Source of the DNA: Protea cynaroides
Taxonomy: Eukaryota; Streptophyta; Magnoliopsida; Proteales; Proteaceae
Direction: 5' to 3'
DNA: 64,000 nucleotides
Assembly: GCA_028583415.1 (NCBI GenBank)
Contig: CM053276.1
Span: 8,772,663-8,836,662 of the forward strand
The notes under the pieces were generated by a model. It did not search any database, was not told the DNA's origin, and saw only the letters and a program-made list of their open reading frames with translations. Made by a program: the position numbers and the translations under genes. Below are positions 54,273 to 64,000 of the stretch, in pieces. How positions within the stretch are numbered: the first letter of the stretch is position 1; every line of letters begins with the position of its first letter.

Positions 54273-55129
54273 CTGAATACCAGAAAGTGAGAATGCACTA
54301 TTAAATGTAAGTATAAAAGCCCATACTGATAAACGGAAGAGTTCACTAATTTCCAAAAGGTATCACTAAATAATACGTTTATGTAGAACTTGACCAGAAG
54401 GCAGTTGATGCAGGCTCTCTGCACTAATTAGAATGACTAATCTTAATTTAACCACTACCTACCTCTTTCTCAAAAGCCTTCAGTAAACACTAAAATGTAA
54501 AAGGTTTAATTTGGCATTGGATCATATGCATAAAATGCCAAGATAGTAAGGTTACGTGCCATTGGATCATATGCATAAAATGCTCTAGCTAGTATGTTAA
54601 GCACCACATAGAAGGTCAAAGTACCTTTGATGTAGGACTATCAAGAAACTGACACAGTTATGCAACTGTAGGGTATAAATATGAAGGCCAACACGAAAAA
54701 TAAGCGCAGGAACTGTCAACACAACCCTTGTTCATTTAAGAGTTAAAAAAAAGTGGTTTCAATAGAAAATGATTGCAGGTCAGATATTAGTTTTTGGGAA
54801 ATGGTATCAATTTTAGAAACTAGATGGAACTAGGGTTTGGGATTTCAGCGGAATAAAGAACAAGGTGAAACAAGGTGGCCAGTTGGGTTGGATGGTGACT
54901 CTGATGGGAATCAACCTGTAAAGATTGAAATCGGCAATCTGTGACTGGGAGAAACAACCTCTACAGGCCACTTGAGATCTGGAGTTTGACGTTGGAAGGA
55001 TAGATTACAGACCTTTGGTTGTAACTTGTAAGTTGATGGATTAGTAATCTGGCCCATAAAGTCCAACTACAACACCAATATTGCTTTTGGGAAAAAGATC
55101 CCCACAATGCCAATGTGGGAACACTGTAA
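54273..55129. other. Host intron or upstream DNA; nothing recognised
   Basis: Non-coding on both strands by eye. A short direct repeat GCATTGGATCATATGCATAA (54513 and 54559) is present. The exon that should precede 54193-54272 was not found. Confidence 0.45.
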
Positions 55130-55615
55130 TGCCCCAAATTTTTTATTTTAATATTCTGTTTTGGTGAAGTTTGGTGGCGAAACTAGGTGCTGTTTAGCAC
55201 ACTTGTGTGCATGTAGATTAAGTATTCTATTTTAATTATTAAAATAATAAATTATGAGACTGTTAATGTCTTGGGCAGCAAGTGGAGCCCACTTTTGAAT
55301 AGATTCTTATTATTAATATAGAAAAATTGAATGCTTAAATCATGGGCAGTAGTGGGGTCATCTTTAATTAGATGTCTTTTTTAATTTAATTTCTAAAATA
55401 AAGGATCAGAATTGAAGAGAGGAATCCAAATAGTTCTAGCCTTGTGGGGTCCACTTTGGAAAGCCTTTATAATTTTAAAATAAGAAGGCAAGTTTAGAGG
55501 AATTAGGATTGTACAGCAAGGCTTTGACTTGGTCAACAGGCTAAGGAGTGTTAAAATAGAAATCATATGTTTACTAGGAAAGGGAGTATGAGTTGGATGA
55601 GATTTTTTTGTATCT

Positions 55616-55626
55616 TTTTTTTTTTT

Positions 55627-55657
<31 letters not shown>

Positions 55658-55658
55658 G
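55616..55658. repeat. Poly(T) then poly(G) tract
   Basis: About 21 T followed by about 22 G. On the minus strand this is C-run then A-run, the same junction seen at L1 tails at 13726, 56809 and 9229, so it probably marks a minus-strand L1 tail. Confidence 0.8.
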
Positions 55659-55983
55659 TGGGTGGGGAGGGGGGCACTTTATCCCATAAAATCAGTTTAA
55701 ATAAAATAAATTAAGAGATAAAAAGGAAGGGGACCCACACACTTTTACGTAAGGAAGGAGATGGAAAGAAAGCCATCTCACAAATAGGGAGGGGGTCACA
55801 CAAACCTTTCGTGGAAAAGAGAGATAAATAGAGAGATGACAAGGAGTTTGAAAGGATTAGGACTATTAAAATAAAAGAAAATAAAAAGGAAGAGAGAAAC
55901 TTATAATAAGATCAGGACTATTAAATTTAAACAGAAATAAAAAGGAGGGAGAGAGACTGTCATTGCAGAAAACAGAAAAAGAA

Positions 55984-56018
55984 AGAGTGAAAGAAAAACA
56001 GAGAAAGAGAGAAAGAGA

Positions 56019-56054
<36 letters not shown>
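55984..56054. repeat. (GA)n-rich microsatellite
   Basis: Nearly continuous GA units with AAA interruptions. Confidence 0.9.
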
Positions 56055-56058
<4 letters not shown>

Positions 56059-56228
56059 AAAAAGAGAAAAAAGGGGAGAGGGAAATTGAGTCCAGCAGCA
56101 AGCAGAAGAAGAAGGAGAAGGAGAAGAAGAAGAAGGAGAAATTCCAAGTAAGTATTTCATCCTATTATATTCTACATGCTTTGAGTATGTAATAGATTAA
56201 AAAAAAAAGTAAATACTGAAACTGAGAA

Positions 56229-56250
56229 AGAGAGAGAGAGAGAGAGAGAG
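56229..56250. repeat. (GA)n microsatellite
   Basis: About 11 GA units. Confidence 0.9.
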
Positions 56251-56599
56251 GAGACGTTTGATTCTTTGAGGAGAAGAATTGATTGTGAATCCTCCTGCTG
56301 CTGCTATATTTATGGGAAAGAAAAAGGGAGAAAATCAAGGACAGATTCTTTCGTAGTTACAATCCAACTAGTGAAAGCACCTAGTCGTTAAGACTAAGTC
56401 AACAAAACAAAATACTAGCTATAATAAAAAAAAGAACTAAAAACCATAGCCAAGCTAAGACATTGGACAACCATAGCCCAAGCTCGCCTTTGCTGCATCT
56501 GTGTATCACATCTGGTTCAAGAAAAATCTTAGAACCTAGACAACCAAGACTAGAACATTCGACCAAATTTGGGAAGCTATTGGGTTTCATGTTCAAGGA

Positions 56600-56836
56600 C
56601 TTATTTTGCCTTTTAGATCACGCCCTGCGGATATTGCCAGAAATAGATTCATCTTATCTTCTTGGAATATCCCTATTTCCTGATTCGGGTTATTCACTTG
56701 TTTCATTTTTTTGGCTTCTGTCATTGTTTTGTAAGGAACTGGCTCTATCTTTTTGATACCCAGGTTTCTCTCCCCCTTCTAGGGGTGCTTTAGTACATTC
56801 ATTTACTCACCCCCCCCAAAAAAAAAAAAAAAAAAG
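56600..56836 (+). mobile_element. L1 3' tail fragment
   Basis: A T-rich 3' UTR-like stretch ends in CCCCCCCC followed by about 18 A at 56810-56836, as at 13726-13757. Only the end of the LINE is present. Confidence 0.5.
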
Positions 56837-56999
56837 AACTAGAAACTGGTAATTGGCCTTTATAAATAGGCTCGCTACTTATAAAGTAACTTAAATATAA
56901 ACACCCAAATAGGACCATCATGATATGTCTTTAATACCCCCCCCCCCAAGCTAGAGCATATAAGTCACCCATGCCAAGCTTGGAACAATTTAGCTAAAA

Positions 57000-57790
57000 T
57001 GCCGGACCAAATAAGGACTTTGTAAGATTGTTAGCCAACTGATTTAAAGAAGAGAAGAAGGGTGTAACCAATAGCTTCTTTTGAACAGCATCACAAACAA
57101 AATGACAATCAACCTCAATATGCTTGGTGTGCTAATGAAACACCGAATTACTAGCAATATAAATAGCACGTTGATTGTCACAGAACATAGTCGTAGGACA
57201 ACTAACTAGAAAACTCAACTTTTGAAGAAAATTCTTTAGCCACATAAATTCAGCAGAAGTTTGAGTAATAGCACAATACTCAGCTTTAGCACTAGATTTA
57301 GAAACAATAATTTGCGTTTTACTCTACCATGTGACAAAATTACCTCCAAAAAATGACAATAATCAGTTGTAAAGCGTCTATCACCATCAGCACCAGCCCA
57401 ATCAACATCAGAATACCGAATAATATCAATATGTTTGTAACGAAGATAGATAAGCCCTTTGCCTAGAAATTTCTTTAAATACCTCAATATACGACAAGCC
57501 GCGTCCCAGTGACTCCAACAGCGTAGGATAAATTAGGTCGAGTCACCGTAATATAGATAAGCTTACCAACAAGTTGTTTGTATTGATGTATATCAGCATA
57601 ATCGGGACTATCACCAATCTCAAGTTTCTGATGAGGATCCATTGGAGTATCAGTCAGTTTAGAGCCAAGAAGTCCAGATTTGATTAGAAGACCACAAACA
57701 TATTTCCACTGAAAGAAACTGATACCCTTATTACAACGGACTACTTCAAGACCTAGAAAATAATGAAGTAGACCCAAATCCTTCATTTGA
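57000..57790 (-). pseudogene. Copia-G RNase H and end of RT
   Basis: Frames 57484-57786 (MKDLGLLHYFLGLEVVRCNK) and 57236-57487 (YSDVDWAGADGDRRFTTDYC) match the copia connection and RNase H domains. The motif DADWAG reads DVDWAG. Stops and frame changes are frequent. Confidence 0.82.
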
Positions 57791-57800
57791 AAGTATTTGT

Positions 57801-58330
57801 TTAAATGGGTTTGACTTCATTAATACCTGACACGTCTTCTCCTGTAATAATAATATCATCAACATAAACAGCTATCATAATCACCTTAGAAAGTCGTCGC
57901 TGAACAAATATAGAGTGATAGAATAGCATGGAGAGAAGCCACAATGAGTAATAAATAATAATAGTGCCAAATTTATCAAACCACATACTTGAGTAGACGT
58001 CCCCTCTTAAGCAACATACCCTGGAGGTTGTTCCATAATCCTCCTCGTAAAGATCACCATAAAGAAAGGCATTTTTAACATCCATTTAATAAAGAGGCCC
58101 GTCAATGTTGACAACCAAGAAGATAATACCAAACAGAATTGAGATGACCAACCAGAGAAAAATTCTCAAAATAATCAACACCATAAGTCTGAGTGAAACC
58201 TTTGGCAACCAAACAAACCTTAAAGCGTTTAATAGAACCATCGGGATTATGCTTAACTATGTAAACCAACGACAGCAGACAATAGTCTTCTTAGCAGGAA
58301 GACTATTAAGAGTCCATGTACGACGATAGA
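57801..58330 (-). pseudogene. Copia-G reverse transcriptase
   Basis: MDVKNAFLYGDLYEED at the start of RT motif 3 and AVYVDDIIITGEDVSGI with intact Y-V-D-D. The LYGLKQSPRAW segment is degraded. The upstream RT start is in other frames near 58100-58330. Confidence 0.82.
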
Positions 58331-58839
58331 GCAAGGCATCCATCTCAATATTCATAGCCTCTTTCCACCCTAGATGGGATAAGGCCTAAAGATGTGTGGA
58401 AAGAACAAATGAATAAAGACATAACAAGGTTATGGGCAGAAAAGGGGAGATGGGAGGTAGTAACCAACCTGTCAATGGGGTATGTAATAAGGGATTTCTG
58501 GGTGCAAGAGCACGTACCTTTACGAAGGGCAATAGGGAGAGTAGGAGGGACCTCAACACCAGAAGCAGGCGTAGCAGAGGGTGGAGTAGTAGCCGGAGTA
58601 GGGGCCTAGACAATCATCTTTCGGCGCTAATAGACCTACAAGGGCAGAGGATCAGTAGGTAGTAGAGGGGTAGTAGGTGGTAGAGGATCAGTAGATGGAG
58701 TGATGATAGGTAGTGGCGTGGGGGAGTCAGGTGGTAGTGGAACGGTGAGAGCAGGTTAGTAGGACGTATCTTCAAAGAAGGCAACATCAGTACTAATGAA
58801 ATGGAGGTAGGTAACCACATCATAACACCTGTAGCCCTT

Positions 58840-59800
58840 CTAAATACAAGAATAACCAAAAAAAAAAATATTACACTTAAGCGAATGAGGAGATAGTTTG
58901 TCCTGCTGAGGGTGCAGAATATGGGTAAAGCATACACAGCCGAAGACATGAGGTTGAAAGGTAAAAAAAAGGAGCAGTAGGGTAAAGGAGAGAAAAATGA
59001 ACTTTATTGTGAATAACAGAAGATCACATATGATTGATAAGAAAACAAACAGTAAGTATAGCATCACTCCAAAAATACTTAGGCACATGCATATAAAATA
59101 AAGAACAAACATCCTCCAAGAGGTGTCTATTTTTACATTCAGCAACACCATTCGGCTGAGGAGTATATGAACAACTAGTGTAATGATCATGCCATTGGCA
59201 AAACAAAAGGCATAAATAGCCTTTTGAGTACATTCAAGAGCATTACCATATCGAAATATACAAATAGATTTATTAAATTGAACTTGGATTTCTATGTAAA
59301 ATCCTTTAAAAGCTGAAAGAAACTCAAAACGATCTTTAAGCAAATAAAGTCAGGTCATCCGGGAATAGTAATCAACAAAAGTAACAAAATAAAGAACCAA
59401 ATCTGTTAAGGATACGACATGGTCCCCAAATGTCTGAATGAACTAAATGAAAGGGAGAAGAGCTACAAGTGTCGGGACGGGCAAGAAAAGTAGTGCAGTG
59501 ATGTTTGCCTAGCTTACAAGCCTCATACTTAAGATGGGTAAGAGACTTGCAGCTAAGAATAAGTGTCTTCATCTTAGACAGAGAGAAAGATGTCCAAGCC
59601 GATAATGCCACTAAAGTGGGGTAGAAGAGGCGGAGGTGATAGCAGCGGTGGTAGCACCGGCTCCAGTATGCTCAACACCAAATCGCTCAAGCCCCCACCA
59701 ATCATCGCTCTGATCCTAAAATCCTGAAAGACACAATAAGAGGGGTAAAAATTTACTAAGCAGTTTAGGGATTTAATAAGCTGACTAATGGACATAAGGT
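58840..59800 (-). pseudogene. Copia-G integrase
   Basis: Pieces: MSISQLIKSLNCLVNFYPSY (59795 downward, protease tail), HLKYEACKLGKHHCTTFLAR then FHLVHSDIWGPCRI near 59520-59400, FLSAFKGFYIEIQVQFNKSI near 59300, QPNGVAECKNRHLLEDVCSL near 59150 and HVFGCVCFTHI. Stops and frame changes throughout. Confidence 0.78.
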
Positions 59801-60109
59801 TAAGGGGTAACTTAGGGACATGAGAACAAAGGACAGGGTCATGGAAGGGGTTAAGAAAACCATTCTATGCCTTGAAGCATGGTTATAGGAAGGAACCATC
59901 AGTAAGAAAAACAGGTACGGATATAGTACTACTTTAAAGAAGGTAAAGACATGGGACTTACCAGTCATGTAGCAAGAGGCCCCAGAGTTAATGATCCATA
60001 GAGTAAGGTTAGTGGTGGAAAGTAGAGCATTGGCACCTGTGTGAGCCAGGGTGGCAGAGGTAGATGGACTAGATTGCTCTAGTTGAACTCGTCGAAGTAA
60101 TGCTTTCAA
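59765..60109 (-). pseudogene. Copia-G protease
   Basis: The active-site block reads LWIINSGASCYMTGKS: the catalytic Asp of D-S-G is Asn. The frame also contains the preceding linker (LEQSSPSTSATLAHTGANAL). Confidence 0.78.
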
Positions 60110-60188
60110 CTAAGATGTGGGAATCATGGTGCTGGGAGCAGATGCAACAGCTGGAGCAGAGGCAATTCCTGGAGCCGATGAAGGAGCA

Positions 60189-60515
60189 TCATCTGTAGAG
60201 GCAGAATTGGCCAGAGTCTCGCGCAGCCCATTCTACACGGTCATACTTAGCCCAACATTTGTCAACATTATGATTAGTTTTGTCACAATGGGTGCAATAC
60301 TTGTTGGCCTTATCTTTATTAGACCAGTCTGTGCCACAACAAAAAGAACCTTGTCCAGAGTCTTTACCTGAGCCACAGCCTTTAACAGATGAGGAGCCTC
60401 GGCCACGGCCAGCATATAAAACAGAGTTATCCTTGGTAGTAATGGAAGCACTGAAAGGCATTAAACGTTGAAGACGAAAGAAGGTTTCACTAGGAGTAGG
60501 TACCTTCTCACCTGA
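60189..60515 (-). pseudogene. Copia-G gag C-terminal part
   Basis: PSETFFRLQRLMPFSASITT and LYAGRGRGSSSVKGCG lead to a zinc knuckle CTHCDKTNHNVDKCWAKYD near 60260. The frame's first codons (MALKDCKRLSG) are antisense to the start of Gypsy-H, so the true gag ends at about 60515. Confidence 0.78.
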
Positions 60516-60965
60516 TAGTCTCTTACAATCCTTCAAAGCCATGTTTGCCGAGCCAACGTGTCTTCCTCCCCCTCGTGCGCAAGATCATACTATTCATCTC
60601 CACACCGCGGTCCAACCTATAAACGTCTGCCCATATAAGTACCCACACATTGAAAAATTGAAAAACTAGTGATTGATATGTTACGCGAGGGTATCATTTG
60701 GATCAATACTAGCCCATACTCATCCCCGGTTTTCTTGGTCAAAAAGAAAGAAGGAACATGGCATTTTTGAGTCGATTACCAAGCACTGAATGCAATTACG
60801 GTGAAGGATCGTTTCCCCATTCCAACTATGGACGTATTGCTAAATGAGATATATGGGGCCAAATTCTTTTCCAAGTTGGACCTCCACTCTGGATACCATC
60901 AAATTCAGGTTCGGTCAGAGGGCATTCCGAAGGCTGTCTTCCGTACTCAGGAATTTTTGGTTATG
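60500..60965 (+). pseudogene. Gypsy-H reverse transcriptase, first (partial) copy
   Basis: Text PPPRAQDHTIHLHTAVQPIN, then FPIPTMDVLLNEIYGAKFFS and KLDLHSGYHQIQVRSEGIPK (catalytic Asp of L-D-L) ends at FRTQEFLVMPS. The same region recurs at 61030-61640. A stop follows KLKN near 60667. Confidence 0.82.
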
Positions 60966-61029
60966 CCGTCCGTGCCGATGTTAGTACGCTACACCTCCAT
61001 TTTTTTTACCAATGTTGAGTACCGGCACT

Positions 61030-61900
61030 TCAGATTTGCATAGTCTCTTACAGTCCTTCGAAGCCGTGTTTGCCAAGCCTACAGGAAGACCTCCCCCTCG
61101 TGCGCAAGATCATAATATTCATCTCCACACCTGGGCCCAACATGTAAACGTCCTTTTGTATAAGTACCCACATTTTGAGAAGTATGAAATTGAAAGACTA
61201 ATGACTGATATGTTACATGGGGGTATCATTCGGGTCAGCAGTAGCCATAGTTGTCAAGGCGCCAAGGCGAACCAAGGCGTTGGAGACCTGACTAGGCGCC
61301 TAGGCGATCAGGACGCCCGCCTAGGAGACCGAGGCGCCCGATTTTTTAAGGCGTCACAAGGCCGCTTAGGCGCCTAGTCAGGCCAATACTCATCCTGGGT
61401 TGTCTGGTAAAAAAGAAAGTAGGCACATGGCATTTTTTGAGTCGATTACCGAGCACTGAATGCGATTACAGTGAAGGATCATTTTCCCATTCCATCAATA
61501 GACGTATTGCTAGATGAGTTATATGGGGCTAAATATTTTTCCAAGTTGGACCTCTGCTTTGGATACCATCAAATTCAGGTTCGCTCCGAGGACATTCCGA
61601 AGACCGCCTTTTGTACTTACAATGGCCACTTCGAGTTTTTAGTTATGCCGTTCGGCCTTACCAACGCTCCATCCACATTTCAAGCAACCATGGCCCTACC
61701 TTTACGTTGTTTCCTACTGAGTTTTTTTATGATCTTCTGGTCTACAATTCCTCTTGGGACGAGCATCTCCACCACCTTCGTTAGGTCCTCCAAACGTCGC
61801 TTGATCACTAGCTGTATGCCAAACAATCCAAGTGCTCTTTCGGACAGCTCTAGATCGATTAATTGGGGCATATCGTTTTAGCACGTGGTGTCACGATAAA
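61030..61900 (+). pseudogene. Gypsy-H reverse transcriptase, second copy
   Basis: LLQSFEAVFAKPTGRPPPRA starts the copy, which is interrupted by a MITE at 61246-61384, then resumes with FPIPSIDVLLDELYGAKYFS, KLDLCFGYHQIQVRSEDIPK and HFEFLVMPFGLTNAPSTFQA. The expected F-L-(V/D)-D-D-type catalytic block near 61727 reads through a frame change as YDLLVYN, so the Asp pair is lost. Confidence 0.82.
61246..61384. mobile_element. Truncated copy of the 131-bp MITE family
   Basis: Starts CATAGTTGTCAAGGCGCC and contains the same GGCGCCTAGGCGA units as 49074-49204, but the right end GACAACTATG is missing and RT sequence resumes at AATACTCATCC. Confidence 0.8.
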
Positions 61901-62400
61901 CTCTTCCAAGGTTGATCAATGATGCAGTGGCCAATACCTACTACCATGCGTGACCTCCGAGGTTTCCTTGGCCTCACGGGCTACTACAGAAGGTTCGTGG
62001 CACATTACGCCCATCTTGCAGCCCCCCTTACAGATATATTGCATAACGAGACCTTCTACAGCTCCTCTACTGCCCAAACCGCTTTTAAAAAGCTCCAAAC
62101 GCCAATGAGGCACAAATTCTATATCCAAACTAACCAAAGGAGCCTTAATGAGCTTACGAAACAAACAATGGACACACCTGAGCAACACCAGTGGCTCTCC
62201 AAGCTCTTGGGTTTCACATTTGAAATTCGCTACAAACAGGGTAGAGAGAATACAATGGCCGATGCCTTGTCGCGTGCTCCGCTGCCTTTGGGTTCTCATC
62301 TAGCCATTCGTGACAGCCTATTGAATGTGCCCTCGTCCTCGGCAACATATTCTTTCGCGAGGGTCTCTTATATTTCCGCAACCGGTTGGTTCTATTAGCA
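61900..62400 (+). pseudogene. Gypsy-H RNase H
   Basis: DLRGFLGLTGYYRRFVAHYA and HLAAPLTDIL form the RT-RNase H connection. Then LNELTKQTMDTPEQHQWLSK, LLGFTFEIRYKQGRENTMAD and ALSRAP form the end of a Ty3/gypsy RNase H. The middle, with the DAS and E-K motifs, is deleted between 62105 and 62140. Confidence 0.85.
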
Positions 62401-63110
62401 GATTCTTCACCATCTCTAGTCCTTCTACACGAGTATCATTCTTCCCCGGTTGGAGGACATGTCGGGGTTCTTTCGCAAATATGCCCGACTCGCTTCTAAT
62501 GTCTACTGGAAGGGGTTGCGCGTCCATGTGAAGAGTTTTGTCGCCCGTTGTCAAGTCTGCCAGCAGATTAAATCACTCACTACCTCTCCTATCAAGCTCC
62601 TTCAACCGTTACCAATCCCATCTAAATTATAGGAAGACATAGCCATGGACTTTATTACCAGGTTAATGTCTTCATCCGGAAAATCCACCATTTTGGTTGT
62701 GGTGGATCACCTCACCAAGTATGCACATTTTTGTCGTTAGTTTCTGGGTATACCAGTCTCAAGGTCGTTGAGGTCTTCATGACCAATATTGTTTGCTTGC
62801 ATTGTATGCCACGTTCCATAATAAGTGATCGCGATCCCCTCTTCCTTAGCAATTTTTGGCGTGACCGATTTCGTCTCTAGAGAACTACACTAGCCATGAG
62901 TAGCGCCTATCATCCTCAAACGAATGGGCAGTCTAAGGTGCTCAACCGCTGCTTGAAAATATACCCATGGAGTTTCATTCCCGATACACCTCAATAGTGG
63001 GTACGGATCTTACCTTGGGTAGAATATTGGTACAACACGCCGTTTCACTCCACCGCAGGCATGTCCCCATCGCAAGCTTTGTATGGCCGACCACCTCCTG
63101 TTCTAGCTCA
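62400..63110 (+). pseudogene. Gypsy-H integrase core
   Basis: Zinc-binding H-H then CQVCQQIKS (about 62550), core start MDFITRLMSSSGKSTILVVV with first Asp in VVDHLTKYAHF (62644-62730), second Asp in SDRDPLF near 62825, and YHPQTNGQ-type text near 62915. Several stops. Confidence 0.82.
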
Positions 63111-63480
63111 ATATGGTCCTGGTTCGTCCCAAACTGAGGCTGTTGAACAGGAGTTAACTTCTCATGCTGAACTCCAGCACACCCTCTGCATTAACCTACT
63201 GCGAGTACATGGTCGCATGAAAACCCAAGCGAATGAGCATTGATCAGATAAACAGCACGCAGTGGGTGATTGGCTACTTGTTAAATTGCAGCCTTACCGT
63301 CAACACTCTGTTGCCCAACAGAATCACCCAAAATTGGGTCGCCGGTTCCTTAGCTCCTACCAAGTCTTGGCTCGTGTTGGTCCTGTTGCGAATAGGCTGG
63401 AGCTACCCCCCATCTATCTGAATTCATCTGGTGTTTCACATCTTGCAACTAAAGAGGTGCATCGGTGATCCCTCTTCTCC
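63110..63480 (+). pseudogene. Gypsy-H integrase C-terminal module
   Basis: The frame 63262-63468 reads GDWLLVKLQPYRQHSVAQQN, then PKLGRRFLSSYQVLARVGPV and ANRLELPP, the GPF/Y-type module that precedes the chromodomain. Confidence 0.82.
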
Positions 63481-63489
63481 ACCAGCTCA

Positions 63490-63720
63490 GTTGCCACTCC
63501 AAGCCCTGGCTGACACAGCCACACCAACTCACCTGGCTATTTTGAACTACCGACGTCTTCTTCAGCAAGGACAATGATTTCCCCAAGCTCTGGTTCAGTG
63601 GGACAGCCTGCCCCTTGAGGAAGTTTCCTGGGTGAATGTTTCCCTGCGGTGCCGCCAGTATCCTCAGCTGAACCTTGAGGACAAGGTTCTTTCCGTAAAC
63701 GATGGCAACGATAATACCTC
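63490..63720 (+). pseudogene. Gypsy-H chromodomain-like tail
   Basis: In one frame LAILNYRRLLQQG, a stop, then PQALVQWDSLPLEEVSWVNV and PQLNLEDKV. The V-Q-W-D-x-L-P...W pattern is that of the degenerate chromodomain of plant chromovirus integrases, which guides insertion by reading chromatin. Confidence 0.72.
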
Positions 63721-64000
63721 ATCCCGTTGATGTGGCTAATGAGGTATCCAACTAGGCAGACCCCGTGGCACTCAAAATGGGAACCCAAATAAAGACAAGA
63801 CCCGGTACCTTAGAAGATTACGTGTGAGGTTATTAGGCTCAGGATATATATGTGTAACCAGTTTCTGTCAGGAATTTGTTAGTAATGATTGCATGAGGAT
63901 TGTAGCAGCTGGAGCATATAAAGCTGAGGAATGAACGATTACAGAGATATAGAAAAGATTATCTTCTCTTCTTCCTCTTCATTCTAGGAGAAGCTGCCCT
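63721..64000. other. Gypsy-H 3' region, LTR not delimited
   Basis: Non-coding. A TATA-like CATATAAAG near 63917 and a C/T-rich stretch at 63959-63985 could be part of a 3' LTR that continues beyond the window. Confidence 0.4.

Larger units (their letters stand above)
55130..56250. other. LTR-like start and low-complexity DNA
   Basis: TGTAATGCCCCAAATTTT at 55126-55143 resembles gypsy-type LTR starts (compare 24688), but no matching ...GGGGCATTACA end was found nearby. It contains a T-run/G-run (55616-55658) and GA-rich tracts at 55984-56054 and 56229-56250. Confidence 0.35.
56853..60515 (-). mobile_element. Copia-G: decayed minus-strand copia element
   Basis: From right to left: gag (60190-60515), protease (59765-60109), integrase (58850-59800), linker, RT (57801-58330) and RNase H (57000-57780), then a G-rich polypurine tract (reverse of 56940-56953) and a short LTR-like piece with a TTTATAAAGG motif (56853-56940). 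The L1 tail cuts the LTR and Gypsy-H cuts the gag start. Confidence 0.82.
60500..63830 (+). mobile_element. Gypsy-H: chromodomain-type Ty3/gypsy element, rearranged and 5'-truncated
   Basis: Order on the plus strand: an RT fragment (60500-60965), a second RT copy (61030-61900), RNase H, integrase, integrase C-terminal module and a chromodomain-like tail (63490-63720). Gag and protease are missing. Domains carry many stops. No LTR could be delimited; a TATA-like CATATAAAG near 63917 suggests LTR sequence near the window end. Confidence 0.8.

Noticed and set aside
55126..55143. A fourth gypsy solo LTR starting at TGTAATGCCCC
   Set aside because: Only the start resembles an LTR; no matching end or 5-bp target duplication could be found, so it is listed only as LTR-like.
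55866..56160. Leu/Ser-rich and Arg/Glu-rich frames
   Set aside because: Products of the GA-rich microsatellites, not proteins.

Overview
The window looks like nuclear DNA of a flowering plant, most likely a eudicot. The evidence is a spliced minus-strand gene of the plant PHD-SWIB-Plus3 type and plant-type Ty1/copia, Ty3/gypsy (chromodomain-like), L1, Au-like SINE and BED/DUF659 hAT elements. There are no prokaryotic or organellar signs. I cannot name the species from the sequence.

The only host gene I can support well is on the minus strand. Four consecutive internal exons are present with matching splice sites and phases: 54193-54272 and 53157-53344 (PHD-type zinc finger), 11310-12198 (SWIB/MDM2 plus the start of Plus3) and 9924-10036 (continuation of Plus3). 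They encode an At5g08430-like chromatin reader. The intron between the PHD and SWIB exons is 12199-53156, about 41 kb. It is filled with nested mobile elements, yet all four exons are open. The first and last exons were not found. A possible terminal exon of another, plus-strand gene lies at 21-182.

Layout. 312-5262: decayed plus-strand copia (A). 6436-8750: complete gypsy-type solo LTR with an AGAGT target duplication. 8756-12198: 3' host exons and introns with SINE-like insertions. 13150-14489: L1 3' ends and a reverse copia LTR piece. 14490-24545: plus-strand copia B, carrying a 749-bp insertion and a 4.9-kb autonomous-type hAT element (18324-23243, target duplication CCCTAAAG). 24546-46010: plus-strand copia C, split by a solo LTR that itself holds a minus-strand L1 (24688-30866, CACAA), by minus-strand copia D (32706-37717, TTTTG) and by a long hairpin hAT-like element (38504-44859) that holds young copia E (38972-43957, GAGTA). 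46015-46163: Au-like SINE. 46420-51640: minus-strand copia F, split by a second solo LTR (47293-49525, GTGCC) that carries a 131-bp MITE (GACGGGCA), and by two further hAT-like elements. 53448-53677: MITE in a short host intron. 55130-64000: LTR-like and L1 debris, minus-strand copia G, and a rearranged chromodomain-type gypsy element.

The mobile elements do not work together as a system. They are layers of independent insertions, and the flanking target duplications let their order be read. The points of most interest are the giant nested intron inside an intact chromatin-reader gene, the hairpin element, the group of hAT-like elements sharing related ends, and several unexplained duplications. 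I found no CRISPR array, tRNA, rRNA or unknown protein-coding system.
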